Assembly: GCA_030035585.1 (NCBI GenBank)
Contig: CM057469.1
Location: 18,966,501 to 19,030,500, forward strand
Reading direction: 5' to 3'
DNA from: Dugong dugon
Lineage: Eukaryota > Chordata > Mammalia > Sirenia > Dugongidae
DNA: 64,000 nucleotides
Positions 34,550 to 45,772 of the stretch are shown one piece after another; the stretch's first letter is position 1, and the number at the start of each line of letters is the position of its first letter. The position numbers and the translations under genes were made by a program. The notes below the pieces were generated by a model, which saw nothing but the letters and a program-made list of their open reading frames with translations, was not told the origin of the DNA and made no database searches.

Positions 34550-34885
34550 TGTTGTTGTTTGTCCTGAAGGTGATTCTGACTCATAGTGACCATATATGAC
34601 AGAGTAGATCGTCTCTATAGGGTTTTCTAGGCTGTAATCCTTACGGGGGAGCTCTGGTGGTGCAGTGGTTAAGAGCTTGGCGGCTAACCGAAAACGCTGG
34701 CAATTTGAATCCAACAGCCCTCTTTGGAAACCCTGTGGTCCTATAGGGTTTGTCCTATAGGGTCACTATGAGTCAGAATTGACTCGACGGCAATAGGTTT
34801 GGTTTTTGGGGGTAATCTTTGGGAGTAGATTGCCTGATTTTTTCTCTCACAAAGTGGCTGGTAGGTTCAAACCCCGATTCTGCCC
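34550..34885 (-). mobile_element. AfroSINE interrupted by an opposite-strand AfroSINE
   Basis: The outer minus copy (34,550-34,647 and about 34,809-34,885) has gttgttgtttgtcctgaagg and gctggtaggttcaaacccc. The inner copy lies between. gtaatccttacgg before and gtaatctttgggag after resemble a short imperfect target duplication. Confidence 0.85.
34648..34808 (+). mobile_element. AfroSINE, short form, inner copy
   Basis: Plus-strand copy from ggagctctggtggtgcagtg to gactcgacggcaataggttt, inserted head-to-head relative to the outer SINE. Confidence 0.9.
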
Positions 34886-36127
34886 AAATCTCTTCATGGG
34901 GAGGTTTGGGATATAAGATGAACAAGACAGATCTGCTCTCTGCTGTCCTGAGAATACAAGTCCCGGGAGGAAAACAAACAGCACCAAATACAATAGGTTA
35001 CAGCACCAAATACAATAGGTTAAGAGCTAACATTTGCTGAATGTTCAGCCAGGTAGCAAACACTGGACACTGACAACACTCTTTTGAGGTAGGTCCACTT
35101 CAACAACAATTATAAGTACTGGTTAAGTGTTAGGAAGAGCAAGGTGCAGCTTGCTATGAGAGAGTGAACAGCCTGGAGAACTCAACTTGGTCAGGGAAGC
35201 CAGCAAGGTCTCTTTGAGGAACGAGGTTACATTGAGACATGAAGGATGAGTGTGGGTTAGCCGGATCAAGACTATTTCAGGCACAGAAAATGACACAGGG
35301 GCAGACTCTGGGAACAGATGGGTCCCCCATTGTCAATCCAGGGAGAACCCGAGATAAGACTGGAGAGGTAGCAGGAACCACCTCCTGGAGGGCACAGGGG
35401 AGGGCTTGGAGCTTTATCTGCAGGGCAGTGGGAAGCCACTGAAGAGCTTCAAGCTGAGCCTTAAAAAAATCCAATCACTCTGGCATCTTGTTAATGAGAA
35501 ATGATTCATTTCTCTACTGGTGCTTTACTTTCCATGGCGATGGCAAAGTACCCTGGCAAGGCTGACTTCAAACCACCTATGATGTAAAATCACTGGTATT
35601 TACATTGTAAAATCTTTCTGTATTTTTGCTTGAAGTTCCTGTTCTGGGACCGTATATTCTTCAAGTAAATGGTATAACCCAGCTCTGAAGATCTGACAAA
35701 GGAAAAACTGGAAATCAGTCCCATTTTGCAGCCCAGTCAAACCTCTCGCACTTTGGGAAGAAATCCTATCACCTCTCAGATAGATACCAGTAGGCGCCTG
35801 AAACATTGCTGGCTTTCCTCTCTCAACTTGCTGATTCATCTCTTCCCTGGGAGCAGGGTGGTAAATTCCCTCAGTTGCTTCTGGACAAAAGTAAATTAAG
35901 ATTCTGTTTACAAAGTGCTTAATTAGCTTGCCTAGGCAATATTCTCTGTGATCTTTAGAGCGGGAAGTTGCGGCAAACTCTTCTGTTGTAGGACTGCTGG
36001 GCTGCTAAGTAGTTTGTGATAAGGGCCGGGTTCGGAAGCTCAGTTTCTGGAGAGGAAGACATGGATCAGTGAGCACCACCAAAGTGAAACTCCACTGGAC
36101 ACCCCTCAACTGTGCTGCTTTCAGCCA
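34886..36127. other. No gene; L2- and MIR-like remnants
   Basis: An 18-bp word, cagcaccaaatacaatag, is repeated back to back at 34,979 and 35,001. L2-like text follows at 35,200-35,480 (agacatgaaggatgagtgtg, gcagtgggaagccactgaag). 35,480-36,127 is unassigned. Short open frames show no domain. Confidence 0.45.
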
Positions 36128-36403
36128 ATGTTGTTGTTGTCAGGTGTTGTGCAGTTGATTCCGGTTCATAGAGACTCTGTGTACAATAGAAGGAAACACC
36201 GCCCATTGCTTCAGCCACTGTGTCAGTTCATCTCGTTGAAAGTCTTCTTCTTTTTCACTGACCCGCTAGTTTACCAAGCATGATGTCCTTCTCCAGGGAC
36301 TGGTCCTTCCTGGTAACCTGTCCAAAGTATGTGAGATGAAGTCTCTCCGTCCTTTTTCTAAGGAGAATTCTGGCTGTACTTCTTCCAAGACTCGTCCAAT
36401 AGT
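36128..36403 (-). mobile_element. RTE LINE 3' end, internally deleted
   Basis: It starts with gttgttgttgtc, the reverse of the (aac)n tail, and contains accaagcatgatgtccttctcc and ccaaagtatgtgagatgaag from the RTE 3' coding end. Confidence 0.85.
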
Positions 36404-36611
36404 GCCTTAACTTCAAACTGAGCAACCCCAGGTGAGAATGGCTGACAGCACAACTTCATCACCATTTTGGAAAGACACCTGTCCCACTGGAGGGGAAGAC
36501 ATTGACCTTATCTTCATATTGTAAAGCACTACACTCCTTTTTAGTGCTTTACCAGTTTTAATAATTTATTATCCTTGATAATAGCAATGCTTCTGCAGAA
36601 GTAACACGAAT
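36404..36611. other. No gene recognised
   Basis: Unassigned, AT-rich at 36,540-36,590. Confidence 0.45.
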
Positions 36612-37637
36612 AAAACCTGTCACTGGCAAGCCGATTGTGATTTGTGGCGACACCATGTGTTATAGTGTAGAACTGAGCTTCATGGAATTTCTTGACTGTG
36701 ATCTTCTTCATTTTTTTATTTTTTCCAAGACAAAAATTTTATACATACATTGTTATGTGACTCTAATTGCTCCCCCCATACTGTGACAGCACACCCCTCC
36801 TTTCCACCCCTGATTCCCCATGTCCATTCAACCAGCTCCTAACCGTTGTCTGCCTTCCCATCTCACCTCCGGACAGAAGCTGCCCATTTAGTCTCTTGTA
36901 TCTACTTGAGCTAAGAGGCACACTCCTCACGGGTATCACTTTATGTTCCACAGTCCAGTCCAATCCCTGTCTGAAGAGTAGCCTTGGAAATTGTTTTAGT
37001 TCTGGACTGATAGAGAATTCAGGGGCCATGCTTCCCTGGGTACGTCCAGTCTCAGTCAGACCATTAAGTCTGGTCTTCTTCCTAGAATTTGAGTTCTGCA
37101 CCCCACCTTTCTCCTGCTCCATCCGGGACTGTCTGTTGTGTTCCCTGTCAGGGAAGTCATTGGTGGTAGCTGGGCACCATCTAGTTCTTCTGGTCTCAGG
37201 CTGATGAAGTCTCTGGTTTATGTGGCCCTTTCTGTCTCTTGGGCTAATACTTTCCTTGTGTGTTTGGTGTTCTTCATTCTCCTTTACTCCAGGTGGTTGG
37301 GACCAACTGATGCATCTTAGATGGTCGCTTGCAAACTTTTAAGACCCCAGATGCCACTCACCAAAGTAGGATGCAGAACATTTTCTTAACAAGCTTTGTT
37401 ATACCAATTGACGGAGATGTCCCCTGAAAGCATGGTCCCCAGGCCCCTACCCCTGCTACTCTGTCTCTCAAAGTGTTTAATTGTATTCGGGAAACTTCTT
37501 AGCTTTGGTTTATTGACTGCAATCTTTACAGAAGCAGATCGCCTGTCTTTCTTTCATGACGCAACTCAGTGGGTTCAAACTGCTAGCCCACCTTTCAGCT
37601 AATAGTCGAGTATAAACTTTTTGCTCCACCAAGGGAC
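36612..37637 (-). mobile_element. AfroSINE, split by an L1 insertion
   Basis: The left piece (36,612-36,708) carries the tail and body up to gactgtgatctt. The right piece (37,514-37,637) resumes at gactgcaatcttt and runs to the head, gctccaccaagggacc. The repeated junction word marks the L1 target duplication, so the SINE is older than the L1. Confidence 0.85.
36709..37513 (-). mobile_element. 5'-truncated L1 3' UTR
   Basis: It begins with a T-rich end and follows the same 3' UTR path as 217-1,400, with ctcttgtatctacttgagct, gtggtagctgggcaccatct and cttttaagaccccagatgcc. It shows the unexpanded form of the tract that is 26 T bases at 799-824. Confidence 0.88.
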
Positions 37638-37865
37638 CTCAGTACGTGGATAAGACATCCGATTACCTTTCTCCTTTAGTGGGAGGGGTGTTTGTGAACC
37701 CTGTGCAAAGATAAGCATTCAAGAGTCAAGAACCTCCCAAGACCATTTGTTTAGATATGGCTTTAATACTCCGGGAGAAAGATGAACTGAGAGTGATCTC
37801 ACCTGCCAATCAGAAGAGCTGTAGCTTATTAAAACAGCCAGTTTTGCTATCTTGTTCCTAAACCA
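37638..37865. other. No gene recognised
   Basis: Unassigned. Confidence 0.45.
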
Positions 37866-38068
37866 AAAGCCAGTTGCCATTGAGTCTATTCCAACTAATG
37901 GTGGCCCCATGTGTGTCATAGTAGAACTGGGCTCCGTAGGGTTTTCAGTGGCTGATTTTTCTGAAGTAGATCGCTAGGCCTTTCTTTCATGGCACCACTG
38001 GCTGGATTTGAACCACCAACAATTTGGTTAGTAGTCAAACACAAACCATTTGCACCACGCAGGGACCT
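37866..38068 (-). mobile_element. AfroSINE (older head type)
   Basis: Minus copy ending gcaccacgcagggacc. Flanks tatcttgttccta (37,848-37,860) and tatcttattctta (38,069-38,081) form a 13-bp duplication with two mismatches. Confidence 0.9.
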
Positions 38069-38744
38069 TATCTTATTCTTAGAGCTATTAAACTTAAAGT
38101 GTCAAATCTTTCAATAAACACATGCTACCACCACTTAATTTCAGACTGAGATAGGCAGATAAAACTTTCCCCTTCCTTTTCCCCCCCAAATTTATTTTTG
38201 CTAAGTAGGCAATAATTATACAAATACTATTCATTTATACAGTATTGAATAGTTTAGTTTTTTCACATGTTACCTTGAATGATTCTTATCCCACAGGGAT
38301 AGAGAGGACAGCTGTAATTATCATCATTTTATAGATTAAGAGGCTGAGGTTCAAAGAGAGACATAACTGCCTAAGGTTAGTTGGCTGTTAAAGGATGTAG
38401 CTGTTTGCTGAGTTATATCCTATCTACACCAGCTTGTTCATTCCATGCACATGTCCTAAATGCTTACCTCCCAGGCTAGGTTACAATACAAAATGAACTA
38501 GACACACAGCAGTCCCCCATTGAGAAGGTCAGCAGTGGGAGAGACAGACACAGAAATAGATCATTATCTAAACTGTGGGGCAAAAACAGTACAAGAGATT
38601 TTGGAAACTCAGAGGAGATACACCTGATCCAATTAAGGCAAAGGAGGATGGGGTGCAAGTAATCAGGAATATCTTCCTGGAGGAGGTGACATCTAAACTG
38701 ATTCTTAAAACAAAGTAGAAAAGCAAGGCCTAGCACTCATACAG
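38069..38744 (+). mobile_element. MIR and L2 remnants; no gene
   Basis: MIR-like text occurs near 38,300-38,410 (tcatttt atagattaag, gaggctgaggttcaaagag). L2-like text occurs at 38,490-38,740 (caatacaaaatgaactagac, cttcctggaggaggtgacat). Confidence 0.55.
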
Positions 38745-38954
38745 GGAGCCCTGGTGGCGCAATGGCTAAGCACTCAGCTGGTAACCAGAAGGTTGATGAT
38801 TTGAACCTGCCAGTGGCTCCATAGAAGAAAGGACCTATCAATCTTCTTCCATAAAGATTTAAGCCTAGAAAACCCTATACGGCAGTTCTATTCTGTCCTA
38901 TAGGGTCGCTATGAGTTAGAATTGACTTGACGGCACATAACATTTACAACAACA
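38745..38954 (+). mobile_element. AfroSINE
   Basis: Complete long-form plus copy, ggagccctggtggcgcaatg to a tail with gacggcacataac. Confidence 0.9.
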
Positions 38955-38966
38955 CTTACAGGGAAG

Positions 38967-39245
38967 GCAGTGGTGGTTCAGTGGTAGAATTCTCGCCTTC
39001 CATGCCGGAGACCTGGGTTGATTCCTGGCCAATGCACCTCATGAGCAGCCACCACCGTCTGTCAGTGAAGACCTGTGTGTTGCTATTATACTGAACAGGT
39101 TTCAGCAGAGCTTCCAGACAAAGACAAACTAGGAAGAAGTCCTGAAGATCAGCCAGTGAGAAGCCTCTTGATCACAATGGTATGATTCCCAACTGATCAT
39201 GGGGATGGCACAAGGCCGGGCAACATTTCATTCAGCTAACAACAG
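38967..39245 (+). mobile_element. Gly-tRNA-headed SINE with RTE-like body and tail
   Basis: 38,967-39,036 is nearly a complete tRNA-Gly, starting gcagtggtggttcagtggta, with A box and B box regions and an end at ggccaatgca. The T arm has lost a base and stems are mismatched, so it is not a working tRNA gene. The body (caggtttcagcagagcttcc, aaactaggaagaagtcctga) matches the 5' region of the RTE at 41,230-41,400. The tail (gatcatggggatggcacaag, gggcaacatttcattc) resembles the RTE 3' end. Confidence 0.82.
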
Positions 39246-39254
39246 CACCTCTAG

Positions 39255-39314
39255 CTGTGTTTTATTGACTATGCAAATACCTTTGAATACCTTTGCATAG
39301 TCAATAAAGCACAG
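39255..39314. repeat. 23-bp inverted repeat at the RTE breakpoint
   Basis: The left arm 39,255-39,277 and right arm 39,292-39,314 are reverse complements with one mismatch. The loop is 14 bases. Both arms are the RTE codons for LCFIDYAK. Confidence 0.9.
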
Positions 39315-41417
39315 GTAAACATCTTTCTGGTATTCTCTGCTTTCAGCAAAGATCCATCTGACATTAGCAATAATATCCCTCGTTCCACATCCTCTTCTGA
39401 ATTCGGCTTGAATTTGTGACAGTTCCCTGTTGACGTACTGATGCAACCATTTTTGAATTATCTCCAGCAAAATTTTACTTGTGTGTGGTATTAATGATAT
39501 TGTTTGATAATTTCTGCTGTTCTGTTGGATCACCTTTCTTTGGAATGGGCATAAATATGGATCTCTTTCAATCAGTTGGCTAGGCAGCTGTCTCCCAAAT
39601 TTCTTGGCATAGACGAATGAGCACCTCCAGTGCTGCTTCTGTTTGTTGAAACATCTCACTTGATATTCTGTCAATTTCTGGAATCTTGTTTTTCGCCAAT
39701 GCCTTCAGTGCAGCTTGAACATCTTCCTTCAATACCATTGGTTCTTGCTGCCTCCTGACATGGTTGAACATTGACCAATTCTTTTAGGTGTAGTGACTCT
39801 GTGTATTCCTTCATCTTCTTTTGATGTTTCCTGCATCCTTTAATATTTTGCCATGGAATCATTCAATATTGCAATTTGAGGCTTAAATTTTTTCTTCGGT
39901 TCTTTCAGCTTGAGAAATGCTGAGTGTGTTCTTCTCTTTTTGTTTTCTAACTCCAGATCTTTGCACATTTCGTTGTAATACTTTACTTTGTCTTCTTGAG
40001 CCACCCTTTGAAATCTGTTTAGCTCTTTTACTTCATCATTTCTTCCATTTGCTTTAGCTACTCTATGTTCAAGAGCAAGTTTCAGAGTCTCTTCTGACAT
40101 CCATTTTGGTCTTTTCTTTCTTTCCTGTCTTTTTAATGACCTTTTGCTTTCTTCATGTACAATGTCCTTGATGTCATCCCCCAACTCGTCTGGTCTTTGG
40201 TCATTAGTGTTCAATGCATCAAATCTAGTCTTGAGGTGGTCTTCAAATTCAGGTGGGATATACTCCAGGTTGTTTTTGGTTCTCATGGACTTGTTCTAAT
40301 TTTCTTCAGTTTCAACTGAAACTTGCATATAAGCAATTGATGGTCTGTTCCAGAGTTGGCCCCTGGCCTTGTTCTGACTGATGATGTTGAGCTTCTCCAT
40401 GTTTCTTTCCATAGAAGTAGTCGATTTGATTCCTGTGTTTTCTTTCCTGTGAGGTCCACATGTATAGTCACTGCTTATGTTGTTGAAAAAAGGTATTTGC
40501 AATGAAGGAGTCATTGGTCTTGCAAAATTCTATCATTTGATCTGCGGCATTGTTTCTATCACCAAGGCCATATTTTCCAACTACAGATCCTTCTTCTTTG
40601 TTTCCAACTTTAGCATTCCAATCACCAGTGATTATCAAAGCATCTTGATTGCATGTTTGATCAATTTCAGACTGCAGAAGTTGGTAAAAATCTTCAATTT
40701 CCTCATCTTTGGCCTTAATGGTTGGTGTGTAAATTTGAATAATAGTCGTATTAACTGTTCTTCCTGGTAGGCTGTTATCCTTTCGCTGACAGTGTTGTAC
40801 TTCAGGATAGATCTTGAAATGTTCTTTTTGATAATGAATTCGACTCCATTACTCTTCAGTTTGTCATTCCCGGCATAGTAGACCATGTGACTGTCCGATT
40901 CAAAATGGCCAATACCACTCCATTTCAGCTCACTAATGCCTAGGATATCGGTCTTTATGTGTTCCATTTAATTTTTGACGACTTCTAATTTTCCCAGATT
41001 CAAACTTTGTACATTCCACGTTCTGATTATTAATGGATATTTGCAGCTGTTTCTTCTCATTTTGAGTCATGCCACATTAGCAAATGAAGGTCTCGAAAGC
41101 TTGATTCCATCCATGTCATTAAGGTCAACTATAACATGAGGTGACAACTCTTCCCCAGTCGTACTATGAATGCTTTCCAACCTGAGGGGCTCATCTTCCA
41201 GCACTATATCCAGACAATGTTCTGCTGCTATTTGTAAGATTTTCACTGGCCAGTTTTTCCAGAAGTAGACCACCAGATCTTTCTTCCTAGTCTGTCTTAG
41301 TCTGGAAGCTCTGCTGAAACCTGTCCACCACGAGTGACCCTGATTTTATTTGAAATACTGGTGGCATAGCTTCCAGCATCAAAGCAACACACAAGCCACC
41401 ACAGTACGACAAATTGA
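39278..41417 (-). pseudogene. RTE LINE, 5' two-thirds, broken
   Basis: A minus-strand RTE starting at about 41,417. The 5' region is 41,417-40,980. The APE-type endonuclease start is open at 40,967-40,635, with TDILGISELKW and a block resembling YYAGND. The linker is open at 40,286-39,840, with the basic stretch SLKRQERKKRPKWMSEETLK. The N-terminal reverse transcriptase is at 39,771-39,280, with RRGCGTRDIIANVRWI and KDVYLCFIDYAK. It stops abruptly before the catalytic YADD region, at the inverted repeat. Frames are interrupted several times. This is the only copy in the window that keeps the endonuclease part. Confidence 0.9.
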
Positions 41418-42271
41418 AGGCATGTGGAGCATATATGTGTAATATATGATAAATAACTAATAGATGATATAACTGTATGGTGACTCAGGGAGGTAGTTTG
41501 TAGAGAATATGGCATTATTATTTGTTGCTAAAAAACAAAAAAGTTGTAAGATTTTCACACATACATTTTCTCTCTCAATGTGGTCCTCTAACTGGGCCCA
41601 TCTCTTGACAGTTAAGATCAATCTAAGGAGACTCTGCCTTCCTTCCTCACATCATCCCTCCTCAGATTACACACTTTCTTTTCACTTCACAGCTTTCCTT
41701 AGTATTCAGTGTAACCATATTTCAACAGTATGAAAATACAGACAGGAATAGGAGTAAGTTCCCAGGCCCTACATGCTGCTAAGATTTGCTTGGGTTTCAT
41801 GACTCAGTTCATGTGCCTCTTAATGTGTATGTGGCCGTTTTTTGGGTGAAGGAATGAAAGGAACTGATTAAAGGTTGAATGCCTTCGTATACACATGTCT
41901 AAGTGCCATGGGCATTGCACAACTTTTTTCCTATTAGTAAAGAATGTTACCACTCCCACAAAATGGTCCATCTCCATTCTAATGGGTAGCACCGTTTAGC
42001 AAATTAACCTAATGGTTGCATTTGCCAAGACTGGGCGGCAAACAAACATCACTGGAGTTAAGAAAACCCTAGGAAACTTAAGTCATCTTCACAAGCCCTT
42101 TACTCTTCTCAAGACTAAACTGACTCATTTGACCTGGGTCAGAGTTGCCTTCATCACTTCTCACCTGTTTTACTTCAACAGCTTCCCAATTGATCTTCCT
42201 GTCCAGCCCGCTTCAGACCATCTGACTCAAGGGTTACAAATAGAAGGCCAAAGACATGTTACTTTGACCTG
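41418..42271. other. No gene recognised
   Basis: 850 bases with no supported gene. Several open frames of 60-90 codons overlap on both strands without a domain. Confidence 0.45.
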
Positions 42272-42772
42272 TGTCTTGGTCATCTAGTGCTGCTGTAACA
42301 GAGATACCACAAGTGGATGACTTTAACAGAGAGAAATTTATTTTCTCACAGTCTAGTAGGCTAGAAGTCCAAATTCAGGGTGTCAGCTCCAGAGGAAGGC
42401 TTTCTCTCTCTGTTGGCCTTCTCATCAGTCTTCCCCCAGACTAAGAGCTTCCCTGCGCAGGGACCCCGGATCCAAAGGATGCATTCTGCTCGTGGCACTG
42501 CTTTCTTGGTGGTATGAGGTCCCCAACTCTCTGCTTGCTTCCCTTTCCTTTATCGCTTATAAGCTAAAAGGTGGTGCAGGCCACACCCCAGGGAAACTCC
42601 CTTTACATTGGATTAGAGATGTGACCTTAGTAAGGGTGTTACAATTCTACCCTAATCCTCTTCAACATAAAATTACAATCACAAAATGGAGGACAATCAC
42701 ACAACCCTGGGAATCATGGCCCAGCCAAACTGATACACACATTTTTGGGGGGACATAATTCAATCAATGACA
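42272..42772 (-). mobile_element. Solo LTR, family A
   Basis: A 501-bp unit, tgtcttggtcatctagtgct to caatcaatgaca, with flanks acctg (42,267-42,271) and accta (42,773-42,777). Confidence 0.83.
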
Positions 42773-43529
42773 ACCTATATAGTGTTGGGCACATCTAAAA
42801 CTCAGGAGAAGTCATATAAAAATAGAGATTGCCCCACTTCCCTTGAAAATGGGAAAACCTGGACATCCTGGGCTCATTCCCACATGGTGTGGGACCTTCA
42901 TGCCAATTCTTCACAGTTCCTATTACTCCTATGGTGTCCCTTACTTGAAGTCACTTGCTATGTATCATTATGACCGCAGCTGTTTTTCTTAGGTGTCATC
43001 CTCTTCATTCATTTCCTCTCTAGAACTTTAGGTATATGAGTTTTCACCACACTGATCCCTACATGATCTTCCTAAAATTCAGATCTGATCATGTTACTTA
43101 GCTTAGAATTCTTTAGTGCCCTCAGTTTCACACCTCATTATCAGCTTGGCTGGTTCTTCCTAACCTGCCTCTATCTTCTGCTATAATCTCCTCCTGGACA
43201 CCCTTACATTCCCGTCATACTAAATTCCAACCATAGGAGTGATTCTCACCTCTGTACATTTGCAGTGGCTATTCCTACTGCCTGGAATACACATCCCCCT
43301 CTCCCAGCCTTGCTCCCTCTTTTAAGACTCAGCTCAAGTGCTTTACCTCCAAGGTTTCCCTTGTCCCATTTTCCTCTATCATACTGAATATGTACCTCTA
43401 TCATAGCACATATTACTCTTGTAATATAATTGTTGATTTGCCTGGCTCTTTCTCCTGTAATATATACTATAAAATCTTGCTGGAATAGAGCATGTCATTT
43501 TTTATTTTGAAACTCTAATGACTTGAGCT
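42773..43529 (-). mobile_element. L2 remnant (about 43,040-43,480)
   Basis: Reverse-orientation L2 text: cagatctgatcatgttactt, cagtggctattcctactgcc and gactcagctcaagtgcttta. The first 250 bases are unassigned. Confidence 0.6.
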
Positions 43530-43580
43530 TTGCGGTGCAGAGGAAAGAGCTTGGGCATAGGAGTCAGGTAGCCCTGATTT

Positions 43581-44563
43581 TTTTTTTTTTTAACTGTTGT
43601 GAAAATATATATAACATACTGTTTTAGTTGTCTAGTGCTGCTGTAACTGAAATACCACAAATGGATAGCTTTAACAAAGAGAACTTTATTCTCTCATAGT
43701 CTAGTAGGCTAGAAGTCCAAATTCAGGGTGTCAGCTCCAGGGGAGGGTTTTCTCTTTCAGCTCTGGAGGAAGGTCTTTGTCATAAATCTTCCCCTCATCT
43801 AGGAACTTCTCAGCACGGGAACCTCAGGTCCAAAGGACGTGCTTTGCTGCCGGTGTTGCTTTTTTTGTGGTATGAAGTCCCCGTGTCTCTCTGCTCGAAT
43901 CTCTCTTTTATATCTCAAAAGAGATTGGCTTAAGACACAACCTAATCTTGTAGATTGAGCCCTGCCGCACTAACATAACTGCCTCTAATCCTGCCTCATT
44001 AACATCATAGAGGTAGGATTTACAACACATGGGAAAATCCCATCAGATGACAAAATGGTAGACAACCACACAATACTGAGAATCATGGCCTAATCAAGCT
44101 GACACATATTTTGGGGGGACACAATTCAGTCCAAGACACACAACAATTGCCAATTTAACATTTTTCTCTTGTACAATTTAACCACATCAATTATATTAAT
44201 CATATTGTGCAATCGTCACCAATATCTGTTGCCAAACTTCCACCACCATAAACAGAAACTCAATGCTACCTAAACAATGACTCCCCCTTTCCCTCTCCCT
44301 CCTGCCCCTAGCAATCACTAATAAACTTTGTTTTAGCTACTTAGTATGAGTGTGATCATGCAATATTTATCCTTTTGTGACTAATTCCATTCAGCATAAT
44401 GTTTTAAAATTTCATCCATGTTGTAGTATGTATCAGGACTTCATTTCTCTTTATGACTGAGTAATATTCCATTGTATGTATGTGCTACATTTTTTTTTTT
44501 AATCCATTCATCTACTGATGGACATTTCAGTTATTTCCACCTTTTGGCTATTGTGAATCGTGC
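43581..44563 (-). mobile_element. Old L1 3' end, split by a solo LTR
   Basis: T-rich end, then tgtgaaaatatatataacat up to 43,619. It resumes at 44,139 and continues into the ORF2 tail (ccattgtatgtatgtgctac, cttttggctattgtgaatcg). Confidence 0.82.
43620..44138 (-). mobile_element. Solo LTR, family A
   Basis: From tgttttagttgtctagtgct to attcagtccaagaca. The flanking words catac and cacaa are only loosely alike. Confidence 0.75.
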
Positions 44564-44720
44564 CAGGCAGCCCTGATTTTGTATCTTTGCTTTACCGCTT
44601 ACTAACTTTGGTTAAGTTCCTTAATGAGTCTCATTTTCAGTTTCCATTGTCTGTAAGTAATTCTTACCTGTGAGATCGCTATGAATGTTAGAGATATTTT
44701 GTACAAAACAGCTAGCACAG

Positions 44721-45254
44721 TGGTGTTTTATCCATTGCAGGCATTCAATGACTGGCAGTTAATATCACAAATAAATGAATCAGGATGAAACATGCTAGAC
44801 TTAAAAGACAGCCCACAGAAAGTGTGCTTGGGTGGAGCAAAGAGAAAGGAGGAAAAAGGAGAGGTTATACAGACAAGAGAGTCTACACAGTGCCTTGGCA
44901 ATTAAGTACAGTGGGCACTTTCAGTTTGATATTTTTTCCCTAACTGTCTGACGGCTTTTAATGAAGGACTTGCTTAATTATTAGCTGGCAGAAGTCTGCA
45001 AATGCTAGACAGCTCTCTATATAGAATAATGAATATGATATAAGATAATCTTAGCTAATTACTGTTTACTTGCAAATGTCATACAGCTGGCTTCGTGTGT
45101 GCATGTGTGTGTGGGCTGCATGTGTGAATGTTTGTGTGTAGGCAAGCATGTGTATAACCTACACCACAGCAACCCTGAAGACAATGGATCGGCAGTTGAT
45201 CAAGATGGCTGACTCCCCATGTAACTATGTTGGTGTCCCTAAGTGTCCTTTGCA
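44721..45254. other. No gene recognised
   Basis: Contains a TG-rich stretch at 45,095-45,155. Otherwise unassigned. Confidence 0.45.
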
Positions 45255-45410
45255 ACTGGTTATAGCTTATCTTTCTCTCCAAACTGCAAACTCCTGGAGT
45301 CCTGGGACGTGTTATTCATTTTCATATTCCCTGTACATAGTACAATACTTGATACATACCAGATGTTCAATAAATATTTGTTGAGTAGATAAATGGATGA
45401 ATTGGGAGTT
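45255..45410. mobile_element. L2/MIR-type remnant
   Basis: ccctgtacatagtacaatac and gttcaataaatatttgttga are typical of the 3' part of ancient L2-class repeats. Confidence 0.5.
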
Positions 45411-45607
45411 AACTGTGTGTCTGTATGTCTATAAATAAATGATATAAATACGTACATGCACGCACACTTTTACTCCTGTTACTGTGCTCGGCTTTCCATT
45501 TAGTCTGGCTATTGAGCCGTATATAGACTACGGTTTCTTCCTTGGTGTAAGTTGTCCCCTCAAAATAGTCTTTAACGATGCTGCCCCAAAGAACTTTCTG
45601 CAATGAT

Positions 45608-45772
45608 GGAAATGTTCAGTTCTGTATTGTCCAATATGTGAGTCAATAGCCACATGTGGTTATGGAGCAGTTAAAATGTAGTTAATGTGACTGAGGAATT
45701 GGATTTTTAATTTTATTTAATTTTAAATAATTTAAATAGTTACATGTGACAACCGTGTTGGCCAGCACAGGC
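45608..45772. mobile_element. Non-autonomous DNA transposon with terminal inverted repeats
   Basis: The left end, attgtccaatatgtgagtca and agccacatgtggtt, mirrors the right end, agttacatgtgacaaccgtg and ttggccagcaca. The middle is a taattttatttaattttaa run. The pattern is that of a mammalian hAT-like MITE; the family is not named. Confidence 0.6.

Larger units (their letters stand above)
43530..44720 (+). mobile_element. MIR, split by an L1 that holds a solo LTR
   Basis: The left piece has aggaaagagcttgggcatag and gagtcaggtagccctgattt. The right piece repeats caggcagccctgattt and continues tttaccgcttactaactttgg. The repeated 16-base word (43,565-43,580 and 44,564-44,579, one mismatch) is the L1 target duplication. 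Confidence 0.8.

Noticed and set aside
36767-37204. 145-codon plus-strand frame
   Set aside because: Lies wholly within an L1 3' UTR, which is non-coding.
38967-39036. Functional tRNA-Gly gene
   Set aside because: The T arm lacks a base, stems are mismatched, and it is joined to a SINE body also present at 29,850-30,040.
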